Position numbers and translations under genes: made by a program. Positions 17,798 through 28,375 of a DNA stretch of 43,895 nucleotides are shown here, piece by piece. The notes under the pieces were generated by a model that saw only the letters and a list, made by a program, of their open reading frames with translations, did no database searches and was not told the origin of the DNA. Numbering within the stretch: position 1 is the stretch's first letter; the number at the start of each line of letters is the position of its first letter. Source of the stretch: Roseburia sp. (GTDB lineage Bacteria > Bacillota > Clostridia > Lachnospirales > Lachnospiraceae); the NCBI GenBank assembly GCA_014804775.1, contig JAAUZB010000032.1:29518-73412 (forward strand). Direction: 5' to 3'.

Positions 17798-19792
17798 ATG
17801 CATTTTTCAAGTATAGAATTATACAATTACGGTATATATAAAGGCAAACATGTTATTTCACTGGCAAATCAAGAGGGCGCAAAAAACGTTACTCTTGTTG
17901 GTGGGATGAACGGACGTGGAAAGACTACCATCTTAGACTCCGTTTTCCTGTGCCTGTACGGAAGAAAATCAACGGAATACATAACTGGAAAAAAGGAAGC
18001 ATACAATAAGCTCCTAAAAGACCACATCAATAAATCTGCAGATGATAAGTCCACTCATATCAAGCTCACAATGGAAATGGATGATGACGAAGGCACCATC
18101 ATCACCATCACACGAGCATGGAACATGAATGGCAAAAAAATCGATACCTCTCTATTGGTTGAAAAGAATGGTATTGAAGATAGTTATCTATCAGAAAACT
18201 GGGAATATTATGTTGAAGAACTAATTCCATTTGGTATTGCCAAGTTTTTCTTCTTCGATAATGAGAAAATAAGTCAAATTGCCGACGATGATGCATTTGA
18301 TAAGATCAAAGATTCCATCAAATCGGTCATGGGTGTTACCACCATTGAGTCTCTATGTGCTCATATTGAAAAAATACGAAAAGAAAAAAATGCTAATTTA
18401 AAAAAATCTGGAAGCAATTTACTAACAAAAGAATCAGAGGAATTAAGTCAAAGCATCGAAGATGCTGAAACAAAAATTAGAAATCTTTATGCTCAAAAAG
18501 CAGCTTTAGTCCCAGAACTCGCTAAACTGAATGACAAATTAGAACAAACTGAACAGGCTTTTTGGAAAAAAGGCGGCAATCTTGGTCTAAATCATGATGA
18601 TATTATAAGAGACCAGCATGCACTTAAAGAACAAGCTGCCTCGCTAAAAGAAGAGGCAATTACATTAGCTTCAAATCCAGCTGTTCCTCTGTGCCTTTGT
18701 AAGTCACTTACAATTTCCGCATATAACAAAATCTGTTCCGAGGAAAATGCAAGAGCGAAGAAATATTCTCTTCCCGTAGTTTCAACATTGTATGATTCAC
18801 TTCTCAAAAAATTTCAGGGTGAGTTCTCTGAAACATCAGACTCATACAAATTGCTTGCAACAATCATTGAGCAGCAATTAGATGAATTGAAACAAGAAGC
18901 CCAGAGTGATAATTCTGGTTCCCTTACTCCTCTTGCTAAAACCTTGGTTGAAAAATTTGTAAGCGAAGATTCTTTAGCACTACGGCAGAAATCTTCAACG
19001 ATTGTAGTTGAAAGCAAAAAAGTTCTTACAGCTTTGCAGCAACTTGAAGTACATTTAAGCAGCAGTGCTGAAAAGAATGACACAATCAAGCTCTTGAATG
19101 AGATAAAAGACTTGCAGTCTCAAAAAACACAGCTTGAATCAGATATCAATAAATGCGAAGACCAAATCCGCTCTGCCCAGTATGGAAAAGAACAATTGGA
19201 GCGACAGTTAAATAAAGTTCTTCTTAAGATAGCCGCTGATGCAGATACAAGTGATGATAATGTACGAATCATTGAGTACTCAACAATGACTTTAGAGATA
19301 ATGCAAGAATTTGTACATCGCTTACAAGCTCAAAAAGTAAATCAGTTAGAAAAAAACATAACATCATGCTTCGAATTCCTAGCGCAAAAACAGGCAATAA
19401 TTACATCCATTTCTATCGACTCAGAAACATTAGATATAACATTAAAGGATTATAACGGTGGTGTTCTTCTCAAAGACCAGCTGTCAGCTGGCGAAAAGCA
19501 AATGTTTGCCATCTCAATATTATGGGGATTAGCTTTATCATCTGGATATAAGCTTCCTGTAATAATTGATACTCCAATGGCACGATTGGATTCAGCTCAC
19601 AGAAGTAATTTCATCAATAAATATTTGCCTAACGCAAGTTCGCAGGTAATAGTTCTTTCTACGGACGAAGAAATAAATGGCAAATATCTTGAAAATATTC
19701 GTGAGTATGTAAACACGTCCTATACTCTCGTATACGATGAGGTCGAAAAATGTAGCAGCATTCAGCGCGGATATTTTGGAGGTACCGTATAA
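17798..19792 (+). CDS. dndD: DndD, SMC/Rad50-like ATPase
   Basis: GGMNGRGKTTILDSVFLCLYG Walker A, coiled coil, LSAGEKQMFAISILWGLALSS signature, VIIDTPMARLD Walker B. Confidence 0.94.
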   Translation: MHFSSIELYNYGIYKGKHVISLANQEGAKNVTLVGGMNGRGKTTILDSVFLCLYGRKSTEYITGKKEAYNKLLKDHINKSADDKSTHIKLTMEMDDDEGTIITITRAWNMNGKKIDTSLLVEKNGIEDSYLSENWEYYVEELIPFGIAKFFFFDNEKISQIADDDAFDKIKDSIKSVMGVTTIESLCAHIEKIRKEKNANLKKSGSNLLTKESEELSQSIEDAETKIRNLYAQKAALVPELAKLNDKLEQTEQAFWKKGGNLGLNHDDIIRDQHALKEQAASLKEEAITLASNPAVPLCLCKSLTISAYNKICSEENARAKKYSLPVVSTLYDSLLKKFQGEFSETSDSYKLLATIIEQQLDELKQEAQSDNSGSLTPLAKTLVEKFVSEDSLALRQKSSTIVVESKKVLTALQQLEVHLSSSAEKNDTIKLLNEIKDLQSQKTQLESDINKCEDQIRSAQYGKEQLERQLNKVLLKIAADADTSDDNVRIIEYSTMTLEIMQEFVHRLQAQKVNQLEKNITSCFEFLAQKQAIITSISIDSETLDITLKDYNGGVLLKDQLSAGEKQMFAISILWGLALSSGYKLPVIIDTPMARLDSAHRSNFINKYLPNASSQVIVLSTDEEINGKYLENIREYVNTSYTLVYDEVEKCSSIQRGYFGGTV

Positions 19793-20175
19793 TGATTTGT
19801 AAACAATTTAAGTTATCACAGCCTGAAAAAGAAAAACTCATAAGAATAAAATCTAGAACTGGAATTCAAAACTGGAACGTCATCTGCCGTTGGGCACTTT
19901 GTTGGTCATTGAACGAAGATACTATACCAGGCGGCGTAGACCCTCAATCAGATAGTAATGTTGAAATGTCGTGGCTTACTTTTGCAGGTGAATATCACGA
20001 AATATATGAGGAATTAATCCGTGTGCGTTGCTTAAACGACGGTCTAGGTGATGATCCGGATACATTATTAAGATATTTCAGATTACATCTGAATAGAGGT
20101 ATCAACTATTATAGTTCAAGAGATGTGTTAAAAAATATTCACGATTTGCTTAACACTCTTCCAAGTGAGGAATAA
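19792..20175 (+). CDS. dndE: DndE
   Basis: 127 aa, FKLSQPEKEKLIRIKSRTGIQNWNVICRWALCWSL, position directly after dndD. Confidence 0.9.
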   Translation: MICKQFKLSQPEKEKLIRIKSRTGIQNWNVICRWALCWSLNEDTIPGGVDPQSDSNVEMSWLTFAGEYHEIYEELIRVRCLNDGLGDDPDTLLRYFRLHLNRGINYYSSRDVLKNIHDLLNTLPSEE

Positions 20176-20178
20176 GAT

Positions 20179-21309
20179 ATGTCACTATACTTAGATTACA
20201 ATGCATCTGCTCCTATCTTACCAAAGGTTCTAGATGTTATGATTGAAGCATATAAGCAAACTCCTGGTAATGCAGATAGCCGAACCCACATTTATGGAAC
20301 AAACGCCCAAAAATTGGTTCAGTCATGTCGTAATACCATAGCAGAAGTGTTGGGTGTCAATCAAGCCGAAGTTATTTTTACCAGCGGTTCAACAGAAAGC
20401 AATAATACAGTTATTCTTGGAATTAAAGAATATGCTGAAAAAGCAAGTAAAAAACATATAATCACCTCTTCAATTGAACATAAATCCATTCTTCAACCAC
20501 TTAAATATCTCGAAGAAAAGGGCTTTCAGGTAGATTATGTATCTCCAGATGAATCAGGCAGGGTTAATTCAGAAGAGGTCTTATCACTTATTACAGACAA
20601 AACTTGTCTAGTTTCAATAATGTTTGTTAACAGTGAAACCGGCATAATTCAACCTGTCAAAGAAATTGGCAGTGCCTTAAAGGAAACCGACATAATGTTC
20701 CACGTCGATGCAACGCAAGCTCTCGGTAAGCTTAATAATGAAATTCGTTCACTTGATTACAATATGATGAGTATTGCAAGTCATAAAATAGGCGGTCCTC
20801 AAGGAATCGGTGCTTTAGTTCTGAAACGTGGAAAAGATTACAAAAAGCCAGCTATTAAGCAGTTAATGTATGGTGGCTCTCAAGAGCGTGGTTTTCGTCC
20901 AGGCACAACCCCTGTTGCTTTAGTTGTTGGGTTTGCAAAAGCTGTCGAAATATGTGAGAAGGAATTGGAATCAAATCATAAGAAATGTTTACAAATTAAA
21001 GAACGATTTTTGAACGCAGTCAAAGATCTGCCATACACCATTAATGGAGATCCTAATTATTGCTTACCTTCAACAATAAACATTAGCTTTGATGGTTTAG
21101 ATGCCGAAGCAGCTTTTCTATGCCTTGGTGATGGCTATTCATTTTCCAATGGTTCCGCCTGCAATTCGTCATCTCATACTCTTAGTTATGTTCTGGAAGC
21201 CATGGGACTAGACGAAAAAAGAAAATCTGAAGCAATTCGTTTGTCATGGAACGGAAATACAGCTGTTGATTTTACAGATTTCGTTTCCATCGTTTCTAGT
21301 ATGATATAG
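20179..21309 (+). CDS. dndA: Cysteine desulfurase, DndA/IscS-type
   Basis: YLDYNASAPILPKV, FTSGSTESNNTVI, VDATQALGK, ASHKIGGPQGIGAL (PLP Lys), SNGSACNSSS (catalytic Cys). Confidence 0.92.
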   Translation: MSLYLDYNASAPILPKVLDVMIEAYKQTPGNADSRTHIYGTNAQKLVQSCRNTIAEVLGVNQAEVIFTSGSTESNNTVILGIKEYAEKASKKHIITSSIEHKSILQPLKYLEEKGFQVDYVSPDESGRVNSEEVLSLITDKTCLVSIMFVNSETGIIQPVKEIGSALKETDIMFHVDATQALGKLNNEIRSLDYNMMSIASHKIGGPQGIGALVLKRGKDYKKPAIKQLMYGGSQERGFRPGTTPVALVVGFAKAVEICEKELESNHKKCLQIKERFLNAVKDLPYTINGDPNYCLPSTINISFDGLDAEAAFLCLGDGYSFSNGSACNSSSHTLSYVLEAMGLDEKRKSEAIRLSWNGNTAVDFTDFVSIVSSMI

Positions 21310-21318
21310 TTCAAAAAC

Positions 21319-21346
21319 AGCGGAATGGGTAATCTGCCCTTCCGCT
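21319..21346. terminator. Terminator hairpin between convergent dnd and effector operons
   Basis: AGCGGAA(T)GGG-TAATCTG-CCCTTCCGCT; minus strand followed by GTTTTTG; + strand by ATCTTCTT (weaker). Confidence 0.65.
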
Positions 21347-21352
21347 ATCTTC

Positions 21353-22015
21353 TTAAAATCTGACTTTCATCGTATTCATTAAATCGTTTGCTTTTAACCA
21401 CTCTAATACATGCGGCGTCAAATCACTAACAGTAGCTTTCTGCAACTTCACTTTATTGATAAACTTCTCTACTTCATCATCAAGATGTAATCCATCAACT
21501 ATTTCCTTACCACGAATAACTTTACTCAAAAACTCGTCGATACCCTTTGCCGATGTAGGCATTTTAATTTTCGCATTCCCCAAGGCTTCGAGTAGATCAT
21601 CTGCCTCCTTTTTATCCGGCAGCAAGCTTTTAAGGGAAGTTAACGAATCAATTACAGTAGTACAATGTTTATCTGCAGCATCCCTCCATGCGCTTTCAGT
21701 AGCAGTTTTGCATAAATCAATTGCATTCTTTAGTGCTTGAACCGTTGTAGCATCTAATGTATGGTCATTTGTTTTCTCTCCACAATTATCTACTGTCATC
21801 TGTAGCGTCTCTTTTAATTCTGCAGTTAATATTTCTGGTGCAATCTGCTTGTTCTTTAACGCTGTAATAACATTGAGTAACTGCTCTAATGTAGGAGCAC
21901 ATAATCCCAAAGCAATAACCTGCTCTTTAAATGTTTTGGCAGCATATTTATTATTTGTCACTTGAATAGAATCAAGCATTACACTATTTGTTGCTTTCAG
22001 TGTATCTAAAATCAT
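21353..22015 (-). CDS. Hypothetical protein, last gene of effector operon
   Basis: 220 aa alpha-helical; overlaps upstream ATPase gene by 4 nt; no family recognised. Confidence 0.6.
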   Translation of the reverse strand: MILDTLKATNSVMLDSIQVTNNKYAAKTFKEQVIALGLCAPTLEQLLNVITALKNKQIAPEILTAELKETLQMTVDNCGEKTNDHTLDATTVQALKNAIDLCKTATESAWRDAADKHCTTVIDSLTSLKSLLPDKKEADDLLEALGNAKIKMPTSAKGIDEFLSKVIRGKEIVDGLHLDDEVEKFINKVKLQKATVSDLTPHVLEWLKANDLMNTMKVRF

Positions 22016-25000
22016 TCTGCCACCTCCATTTTCTCAATTTTATTGCTAAGTTCTTCCAATTTTGCAAGAGCCGCTTCAAGCATCAGTGGATCTACAGTCT
22101 CTACATCTCCAAGCAAATTACTATGAGTTGTATGAAGACGATTCGCAAAAGATTCCACATCATTAAGTGATTTAATGATAGCAGATAATTTTTCAATTGG
22201 TCGCTGGGAAAACAATGTCAGTAATTCAATCATGTCATCCGATGCTACTGCGTTTTTTAATGCATCATACTGTGCTATAGCATACTTTGCCTGCTCGGCA
22301 GGTGCATCATCAAATTTACTTTTCAAATCACTCGTAAAATGTTCATGCGCTGTTCCACAAATCTTGTAAAATTCTTGTATCTCTGCGGCAACGGCCTGAT
22401 AATCAGCCTCTGTTGGATTCTTACCAATTAAGCCTTCAAATTCTTTAATTTTTGAAATAGCCAATTTCTTCTCACTATCAATGACCGCATCGATTTTTTG
22501 ATAAAGAGCCTGTAAATACTTTCTGATATTTTCATATTGGTCACCATTATATGCTTCCAGTTCTACAGAAATATCCCAATTTAGCTTCTGAAGGTGAACA
22601 ATAGAATTAATCAGCTCGTTTGTTCTAAAAAACGGAACTTTTCCTTCTGCCTTTTCACCAACAATACCCATTACGGTTTTACTTCCCGAAATAAGACTTG
22701 CATTTATCTGTTCTTTAACAGATTTCTGGTTACCAAGGTATATAAGCACATCCTTCCATGCTTGATTCTCTCTATCATCTATCTTTGTAGGTGGATTTGT
22801 TCTCATAAGAATGCGTAGAAGTTCCTCATTCTTTTTACCCGCGAGTTTTTGTCCATATAAAAGTCGCTGCAAATATTCAATTGCTAAACACCAAGTAATA
22901 ACTGGGTGTTCATTATCACCCACAGTCTGTCCGAACAGCTTATCAATAAATGTCTTCTTATTCGCTTCTATCCAATTTATCAATACAAGCTGATAATATG
23001 CTGCATTTTCAAAATCCCATTTCTTATAGTAGTCAAACAAAGTCAGACCCATAAGTATTGTTCGTGCTTTGGAAGAACGCTTCAAAACTACAATCGCTTT
23101 ATTTTTGTTAATATCAAGTTTTGAATCTTCAATGTCAACAAAGTTACCATTTCTTAAGCGCTGTGTAACAAAATCACCTGGTAATCCTTCGTCCTGCCAT
23201 GCTATTGACTGAACAACAAAATTACCTACCCATTTATTATAATCCGATGAATACTCTAGCGTTTTCTTCGATTCAAACCACGCCTCAATATCTTCCTTCT
23301 TTCGATTAAATGCAATTTCCTGAAGAGACCGCTTTGGCGGATTTACTGTCGTTCCTGCATTACCGCCATTTGATGGTGGCGTAGCTAGAGTTGAAGCTGT
23401 AGTTGAGGGAGCTGATACACCACTATTTACACCTGCAAAAGCTCCTAGCCCTATCTCTACCAGGAATTTTTTACTAATACCACCTATTGTATCATCCACC
23501 ACTTCAGTAGTGCCATTTCCCCATACATTAAACAGCACTTTCATTCGAGTTTTATCCTCGTCAGATAAGCTTGAATTTTCAACGCTATCAGCATATGGAG
23601 GTTGAAGTGTTACAGAGGATATGTAAGAAGGCGTTTCTGGGAATCTCCAATTATCACCATATTCCATGCCATCAGCAAATTGAGCAAAGAAATGCTGAAT
23701 TACATGTGTTAAAAAGTTTCTAGGTGTCTTATGCTTTAGTTTGTCATACAGAGCAAGTAAGCTTTGCCTATTAAATGGATACAATGTATATGATTGATCC
23801 CCGATTTCAACTTTATCCCATTCAAAATCAGGAACATACTCAGCAGTCGGCATAGTATCCCCTACAGCACTACTTTTGTACCAATCTTTCACAGAATCAG
23901 TTGATGAGTATATGGCATTAATATAACGAGCTGCCATTTCAAGAAGGAAATCATCTCCGCCATATGATTGCTCTGTTACCTTAATCTGCTTTGTAACTCG
24001 ATCCTTAAAATTGTCTCTAAACGAGTCATAATATCCATCGGTAATGCCAATAACAGATGTAACGCGACATAAATCACTATACTTACCACCATTTTCAACT
24101 GATAGCGCTGTAATAAGCTCACTTTCAACGATACTAAACGACGTAAAATCCTCAATGAATATTGTCAGGTTCTTACCTTCTTTATAAAGAGACTTCCTCA
24201 AATTAACAAATAAATCTCTCGCATTTTCACTGGTAATATTTGCACAACTTTGCATTACTCCTGAAGTAAAATGATTCAGATATACAACTAGTTTTGCAAC
24301 TGCGCTCTCATCTTCATCTTTTAGCTCATACAAATAGAAGCTCTTTACTTCTTCTGCGGAATCCATTTTAATTGCTCTTTCAACTTCACGTGGCAATTTA
24401 AAATCATCTGCAGTAAAAATGGTTTCTGTTTCATCTGTGACAATTGTTTTTGCACCAGCAGTAATCATCTGATAGCACTTATCGATAGGGCCTTCAGGTC
24501 TCATCATATATTCCTGCACTCTCAAATCATATAAAAATGCTGCTATATTTTTACAAGTAACATGCTTATAGACCGAATTTGAGCTATCAGTCTGCACTCT
24601 TCTCACATACTCATTATAGATAGATGCCTTAAATTCTTCTTCATTTTGAGATTCTTCTGCAAAACAAAACTTTTTAAACTTTTCCTGAAGTTCCGAATCT
24701 TGAACCAGTCCTTCGTCCAACATCTGTTGTACTGCACCACGAACTGTATTACCAAGTCTCTGGAGAAAAATAACCTTCTCTTTACTCTCATTGTAACTCT
24801 CTTTATCACTTATAAAACGATTATGTAGCCAACATATTAAATGTGATTTTCCAGTACCATTTGTACCCCTGACAATAAGCATTTGATGCTTGTTGGCCCT
24901 GTTAACAATATATTGGTCATAAATCTGGTTTTCATTCAAGTGAATTGCATTAGCCTGAGTGTCGCCAAATTCTATAAATTCCAAATCACGAAAAGGAACA

Positions 25001-25092
25001 TGTGTAGCCATAAAATATTCTATATCAACAGCTGTTCCATCTTTTTTGATAACATACTGATCCATGTGATCAGAACAGTCTATCCACTTCAT
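22012..25092 (-). CDS. Large P-loop ATPase, DpdH-like by position and motif
   Basis: MLIVRGTNGTGKSHLICWLHNRF Walker A, LTIFIEDFTSF Walker B-like; follows SNF2-RecQ-257aa order. Confidence 0.65.
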   Translation of the reverse strand: MKWIDCSDHMDQYVIKKDGTAVDIEYFMATHVPFRDLEFIEFGDTQANAIHLNENQIYDQYIVNRANKHQMLIVRGTNGTGKSHLICWLHNRFISDKESYNESKEKVIFLQRLGNTVRGAVQQMLDEGLVQDSELQEKFKKFCFAEESQNEEEFKASIYNEYVRRVQTDSSNSVYKHVTCKNIAAFLYDLRVQEYMMRPEGPIDKCYQMITAGAKTIVTDETETIFTADDFKLPREVERAIKMDSAEEVKSFYLYELKDEDESAVAKLVVYLNHFTSGVMQSCANITSENARDLFVNLRKSLYKEGKNLTIFIEDFTSFSIVESELITALSVENGGKYSDLCRVTSVIGITDGYYDSFRDNFKDRVTKQIKVTEQSYGGDDFLLEMAARYINAIYSSTDSVKDWYKSSAVGDTMPTAEYVPDFEWDKVEIGDQSYTLYPFNRQSLLALYDKLKHKTPRNFLTHVIQHFFAQFADGMEYGDNWRFPETPSYISSVTLQPPYADSVENSSLSDEDKTRMKVLFNVWGNGTTEVVDDTIGGISKKFLVEIGLGAFAGVNSGVSAPSTTASTLATPPSNGGNAGTTVNPPKRSLQEIAFNRKKEDIEAWFESKKTLEYSSDYNKWVGNFVVQSIAWQDEGLPGDFVTQRLRNGNFVDIEDSKLDINKNKAIVVLKRSSKARTILMGLTLFDYYKKWDFENAAYYQLVLINWIEANKKTFIDKLFGQTVGDNEHPVITWCLAIEYLQRLLYGQKLAGKKNEELLRILMRTNPPTKIDDRENQAWKDVLIYLGNQKSVKEQINASLISGSKTVMGIVGEKAEGKVPFFRTNELINSIVHLQKLNWDISVELEAYNGDQYENIRKYLQALYQKIDAVIDSEKKLAISKIKEFEGLIGKNPTEADYQAVAAEIQEFYKICGTAHEHFTSDLKSKFDDAPAEQAKYAIAQYDALKNAVASDDMIELLTLFSQRPIEKLSAIIKSLNDVESFANRLHTTHSNLLGDVETVDPLMLEAALAKLEELSNKIEKMEVAE

Positions 25093-25093
25093 G

Positions 25094-25867
25094 CTATGCC
25101 CCCTTTATAATTATTTCAGAAAAGTCATTAAATGAAACACCAACCAACTTAAATAGACCAACTTTCGCTGCATCCATGGTCGAAATCAGTTCAACAGTTC
25201 CTTCTTCGTGCAATGTCCTAAGACCATTTGATACCGCTAAAGATAGCCCTTGATTAGTACATGATGCTGCAGCTTCAGGAACATTTTCTTTTAACCAAGT
25301 CACAAACTGTACTGCAGTCATTTTTGTTCCTGGTTCAACGGCCTCAAGAGCATCCCCTAACCTAACTTTCATATTCGGAATAAGCGTTTTATTGTACTGA
25401 TAAGCATGTCCCAAGAATCTCATCCAAAATCGCCATCCTAATACATCATTTTCGCTTATTGACTCTATACCGTTCTTGGCTGACATAGCTGCAAAATCAT
25501 CAAATCTGTTAATCTCTTGCGTCATATCAGAGTTTGCAATATACCATTCTGTAAGCCTAAAAAAGGTAGATTTCTTGTTGGCAAATATAATAGGACTTAT
25601 AGCCTTTCGAAATGCTGTTGCTGATTTAAACGAAGCATCTGGTATATTAATTAAATATTTATCTCCACTCTTCATAATCAATTTCAACTCTTCAGCTGCT
25701 TCTACAGATCGTCTTATTGCTTCTTCTTCAAATTTGCTATCCGGATCCAATTCTGATAATTTAAACAAATCTTGGCTTGAATAATTGCCTTGATTAACCA
25801 GTCTACAAATTGCCAATACTCTTTCAGGAGTAGGTCCTGGTCGCATATTATCATTTTCCTTAAACAT
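25094..25867 (-). CDS. 257-aa helical (wHTH-like) protein, DpdG-like by position
   Basis: RVLAICRLVNQGNYSSQDLFKLSEL...EAIRRSVEAAEELKLI winged-helix-like N-terminus; between RecQ-like and ATPase genes. Confidence 0.5.
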   Translation of the reverse strand: MFKENDNMRPGPTPERVLAICRLVNQGNYSSQDLFKLSELDPDSKFEEEAIRRSVEAAEELKLIMKSGDKYLINIPDASFKSATAFRKAISPIIFANKKSTFFRLTEWYIANSDMTQEINRFDDFAAMSAKNGIESISENDVLGWRFWMRFLGHAYQYNKTLIPNMKVRLGDALEAVEPGTKMTAVQFVTWLKENVPEAAASCTNQGLSLAVSNGLRTLHEEGTVELISTMDAAKVGLFKLVGVSFNDFSEIIIKGA

Positions 25868-25879
25868 TCCTTTTCTCCT

Positions 25880-28375
25880 TTACAAGCTAGATAAATTGCA
25901 TGAACGACAATTTAAAAATTCGTTTAACGGTCTGTTTTTTGAAACTATTCTTGTATTTGGCTTACAACACCAAACCTTCTTATATTTCAAAAAATTTCCA
26001 TTTTCTGCTATTTCAAATATCTTATTGTTTATAGCTACGTCATCACTTAATAAAAACAATATTCCGTTACGTATCACCCATTCAATATCATTAGCAATAG
26101 TAATGAACTCACTATGCGTAAGTCCTAAGCATCCGCCAGTATTAAGCTCTGAATACTTATCTGGAATTACAACGCAACCCACGTTGAGCTTATTAGCCTT
26201 TTCAATGACAATTTTAATATCTACATTATTGTAATCATCAACTGGAATCATTAAATCATTCAGGCATCCAATATATCTTTTAAGTGCCACAGATGGTACT
26301 GATGGTTCTACATTAACAATAGATTTATCTCTGATGCATATGGCATCCTCTTTCACAGATGTACCTTCTGGATGAACTGGACACCCATTACAAATTGGCT
26401 GTGCATAAGGATATAAAGAAACAAAATGTTTTCCCCAACACTTTGCTTTCGGTCTGTGAATTAAGTCAGCCATCTTATGATAACCTGCCACACGCATATC
26501 GTATTCTTTTTGTCTATCCTCTGAGATCGCCTCTGTCAATTTTTCAGAATTTTTTATCAATTCTATATCGTTAATCTTAAAAGAAAATAAGTACGTTTTC
26601 TTTACTGCATCATATTTTGCCTCAACAATTTCTATATATCCCTGTCTATGAAGCAATAACAAAGTATTTGCATTCCAACACATATTTCTCATGCCAGCAT
26701 GCACTGCTTCTTCAGCTGTAAATGACTTTGGAACTGTATTCAAGTCAGCTATGACAATTTCACCATCTATAATTGTCTTATCATCCGATAATAAGCTATC
26801 CAATCGAATGATAATATTTTCGGGCTTTAATATGCTCTTATTAACAAGCCCAAACGCTACAGATAAATCATTTCTGCCATCATCTCTACTCATAAAATAT
26901 GACATAACACTCAATGATGGGAGTCCGTCTCTTCCTGCTCGTCCAACCTCCTGATAAAATCTGCTAAGATTTTCGGGAACACATGAATGGATGATCGTTC
27001 TTACATTGCTTTTATCTACTCCCATTCCAAATGCGGAAGTTGCAATCATTATATCGAACTCGTTATTTTTCCAGGCTTCAAGCAGGGCTTCTCTATCTCT
27101 TTCTCCAGTTTCTCCTGTATAGGAATGAACATTAGTGAAACCTAATTTATTCAATTTCTTACAATATCGATTAGCTATAGCAGGTTCAATCACATAAACA
27201 ATTAAAGGCTTAGGTAAGTACTTAATCATCTCTATTACATCGCTCTCACGGCCTTCATAATTATGATTTTCAGAAACAGCATATCTTGGTTCTTGCCTTA
27301 GAGCATCACATCTAAATTGAACATTTTTGCCTTTTGATCCAAATAGATCAAAAAGCACTTCAACCACATCATCTGACAGGGTTGCAGACAGCAGGTATGT
27401 TCTGATATATCGGCCTGATACCTTTTTCATTTCATTTAATACAACTGAAAAAATTTGGAAATCTGGTCTGAAATGAACCCCCCAATCAGGCACAATATGC
27501 GCTTCATCAATTACAACATTATGAAGGTATTGGTCTTCTGCTGCTTTTCTAAGTTCCTTATTAAATCTATCGCTCTTCAATATTGCTTCTGGGGATGTAA
27601 AAATCAATCTTGCCGTCTTATTTTTTATTCCAGAAATAATTGCATCATTATCAGAATCCGCCCGATAACACAACACTTTTCCCTTCGCACCTTCATCCGC
27701 CAAGGAGCTTAGTGCTTGCAAATACTGATCTTTTGCAAGCGAGACGGTAGGAACTACTACTAATGTTAGTTTCTGCTCAACAGCCGACAAAAGTTGTGTT
27801 ATTAAACTTTTACCCCCACCAGTAGGAAGTGAAATCATTAACGTATAATCATTCGGCAATTCGACTGCACTATGTACTGCAATTTTCTGTTCCAAAGATC
27901 TATATTTTTTAAATTTTGTAAATCGACATAAATATGCATCACCAGAAGATTCCTTACATGAGCCCAACTCTTCTGCTCCCAACCCATATACTTGCTGAAT
28001 AAAATGCTTATTACCCAACAATGTTTTTGGGCATTTGTCCGCTACGTCAATGGCTCCATCTTGCGCAACAACAACACCTAACTCATCTCCACACCTCTCT
28101 ACTGCATCCGTAATAAGTCTTGGAAGTTTAAATCGTCCCATAAACAATATAAAATCTCTAATAAAAATCAACAAATCTTTGGGGCTGATTTTACCCGAAT
28201 TATACTGCTTATATCTTTGAAAATAAGTTCTGCAAAGCGAAGCTTTTGCGTACTCTTTTACTAATCCGCTTTCCAATAACACTGGAAGCATTTTTTCAAT
28301 TTTCAAATCTGCAGTTGTTACACTTATTTCATCATTCAAATAACTATTAAATACTTCCATGTAATTCATACACAT
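25880..28375 (-). CDS. RecQ-family DEAH helicase, DpdF-like
   Basis: LPTGGGKSLITQLL (I), VIDEAHIVPDWGVHFRPDF (II), LLSATL (III), ATSAFGMGVDKSNVRTIIH (V), QEVGRAGRDGLPS (VI); C-terminal Cys cluster CNGCPVHPEG. Confidence 0.85.
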   Translation of the reverse strand: MCMNYMEVFNSYLNDEISVTTADLKIEKMLPVLLESGLVKEYAKASLCRTYFQRYKQYNSGKISPKDLLIFIRDFILFMGRFKLPRLITDAVERCGDELGVVVAQDGAIDVADKCPKTLLGNKHFIQQVYGLGAEELGSCKESSGDAYLCRFTKFKKYRSLEQKIAVHSAVELPNDYTLMISLPTGGGKSLITQLLSAVEQKLTLVVVPTVSLAKDQYLQALSSLADEGAKGKVLCYRADSDNDAIISGIKNKTARLIFTSPEAILKSDRFNKELRKAAEDQYLHNVVIDEAHIVPDWGVHFRPDFQIFSVVLNEMKKVSGRYIRTYLLSATLSDDVVEVLFDLFGSKGKNVQFRCDALRQEPRYAVSENHNYEGRESDVIEMIKYLPKPLIVYVIEPAIANRYCKKLNKLGFTNVHSYTGETGERDREALLEAWKNNEFDIMIATSAFGMGVDKSNVRTIIHSCVPENLSRFYQEVGRAGRDGLPSLSVMSYFMSRDDGRNDLSVAFGLVNKSILKPENIIIRLDSLLSDDKTIIDGEIVIADLNTVPKSFTAEEAVHAGMRNMCWNANTLLLLHRQGYIEIVEAKYDAVKKTYLFSFKINDIELIKNSEKLTEAISEDRQKEYDMRVAGYHKMADLIHRPKAKCWGKHFVSLYPYAQPICNGCPVHPEGTSVKEDAICIRDKSIVNVEPSVPSVALKRYIGCLNDLMIPVDDYNNVDIKIVIEKANKLNVGCVVIPDKYSELNTGGCLGLTHSEFITIANDIEWVIRNGILFLLSDDVAINNKIFEIAENGNFLKYKKVWCCKPNTRIVSKNRPLNEFLNCRSCNLSSL

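Noticed and set aside
24603-24828. Overlapping antisense/alternate-frame ORFs throughout the ORF track (e.g. inside pta, ABC genes and the effector operon)
   Set aside because: They sit inside well supported genes, lack RBS/family motifs and are expected by chance.
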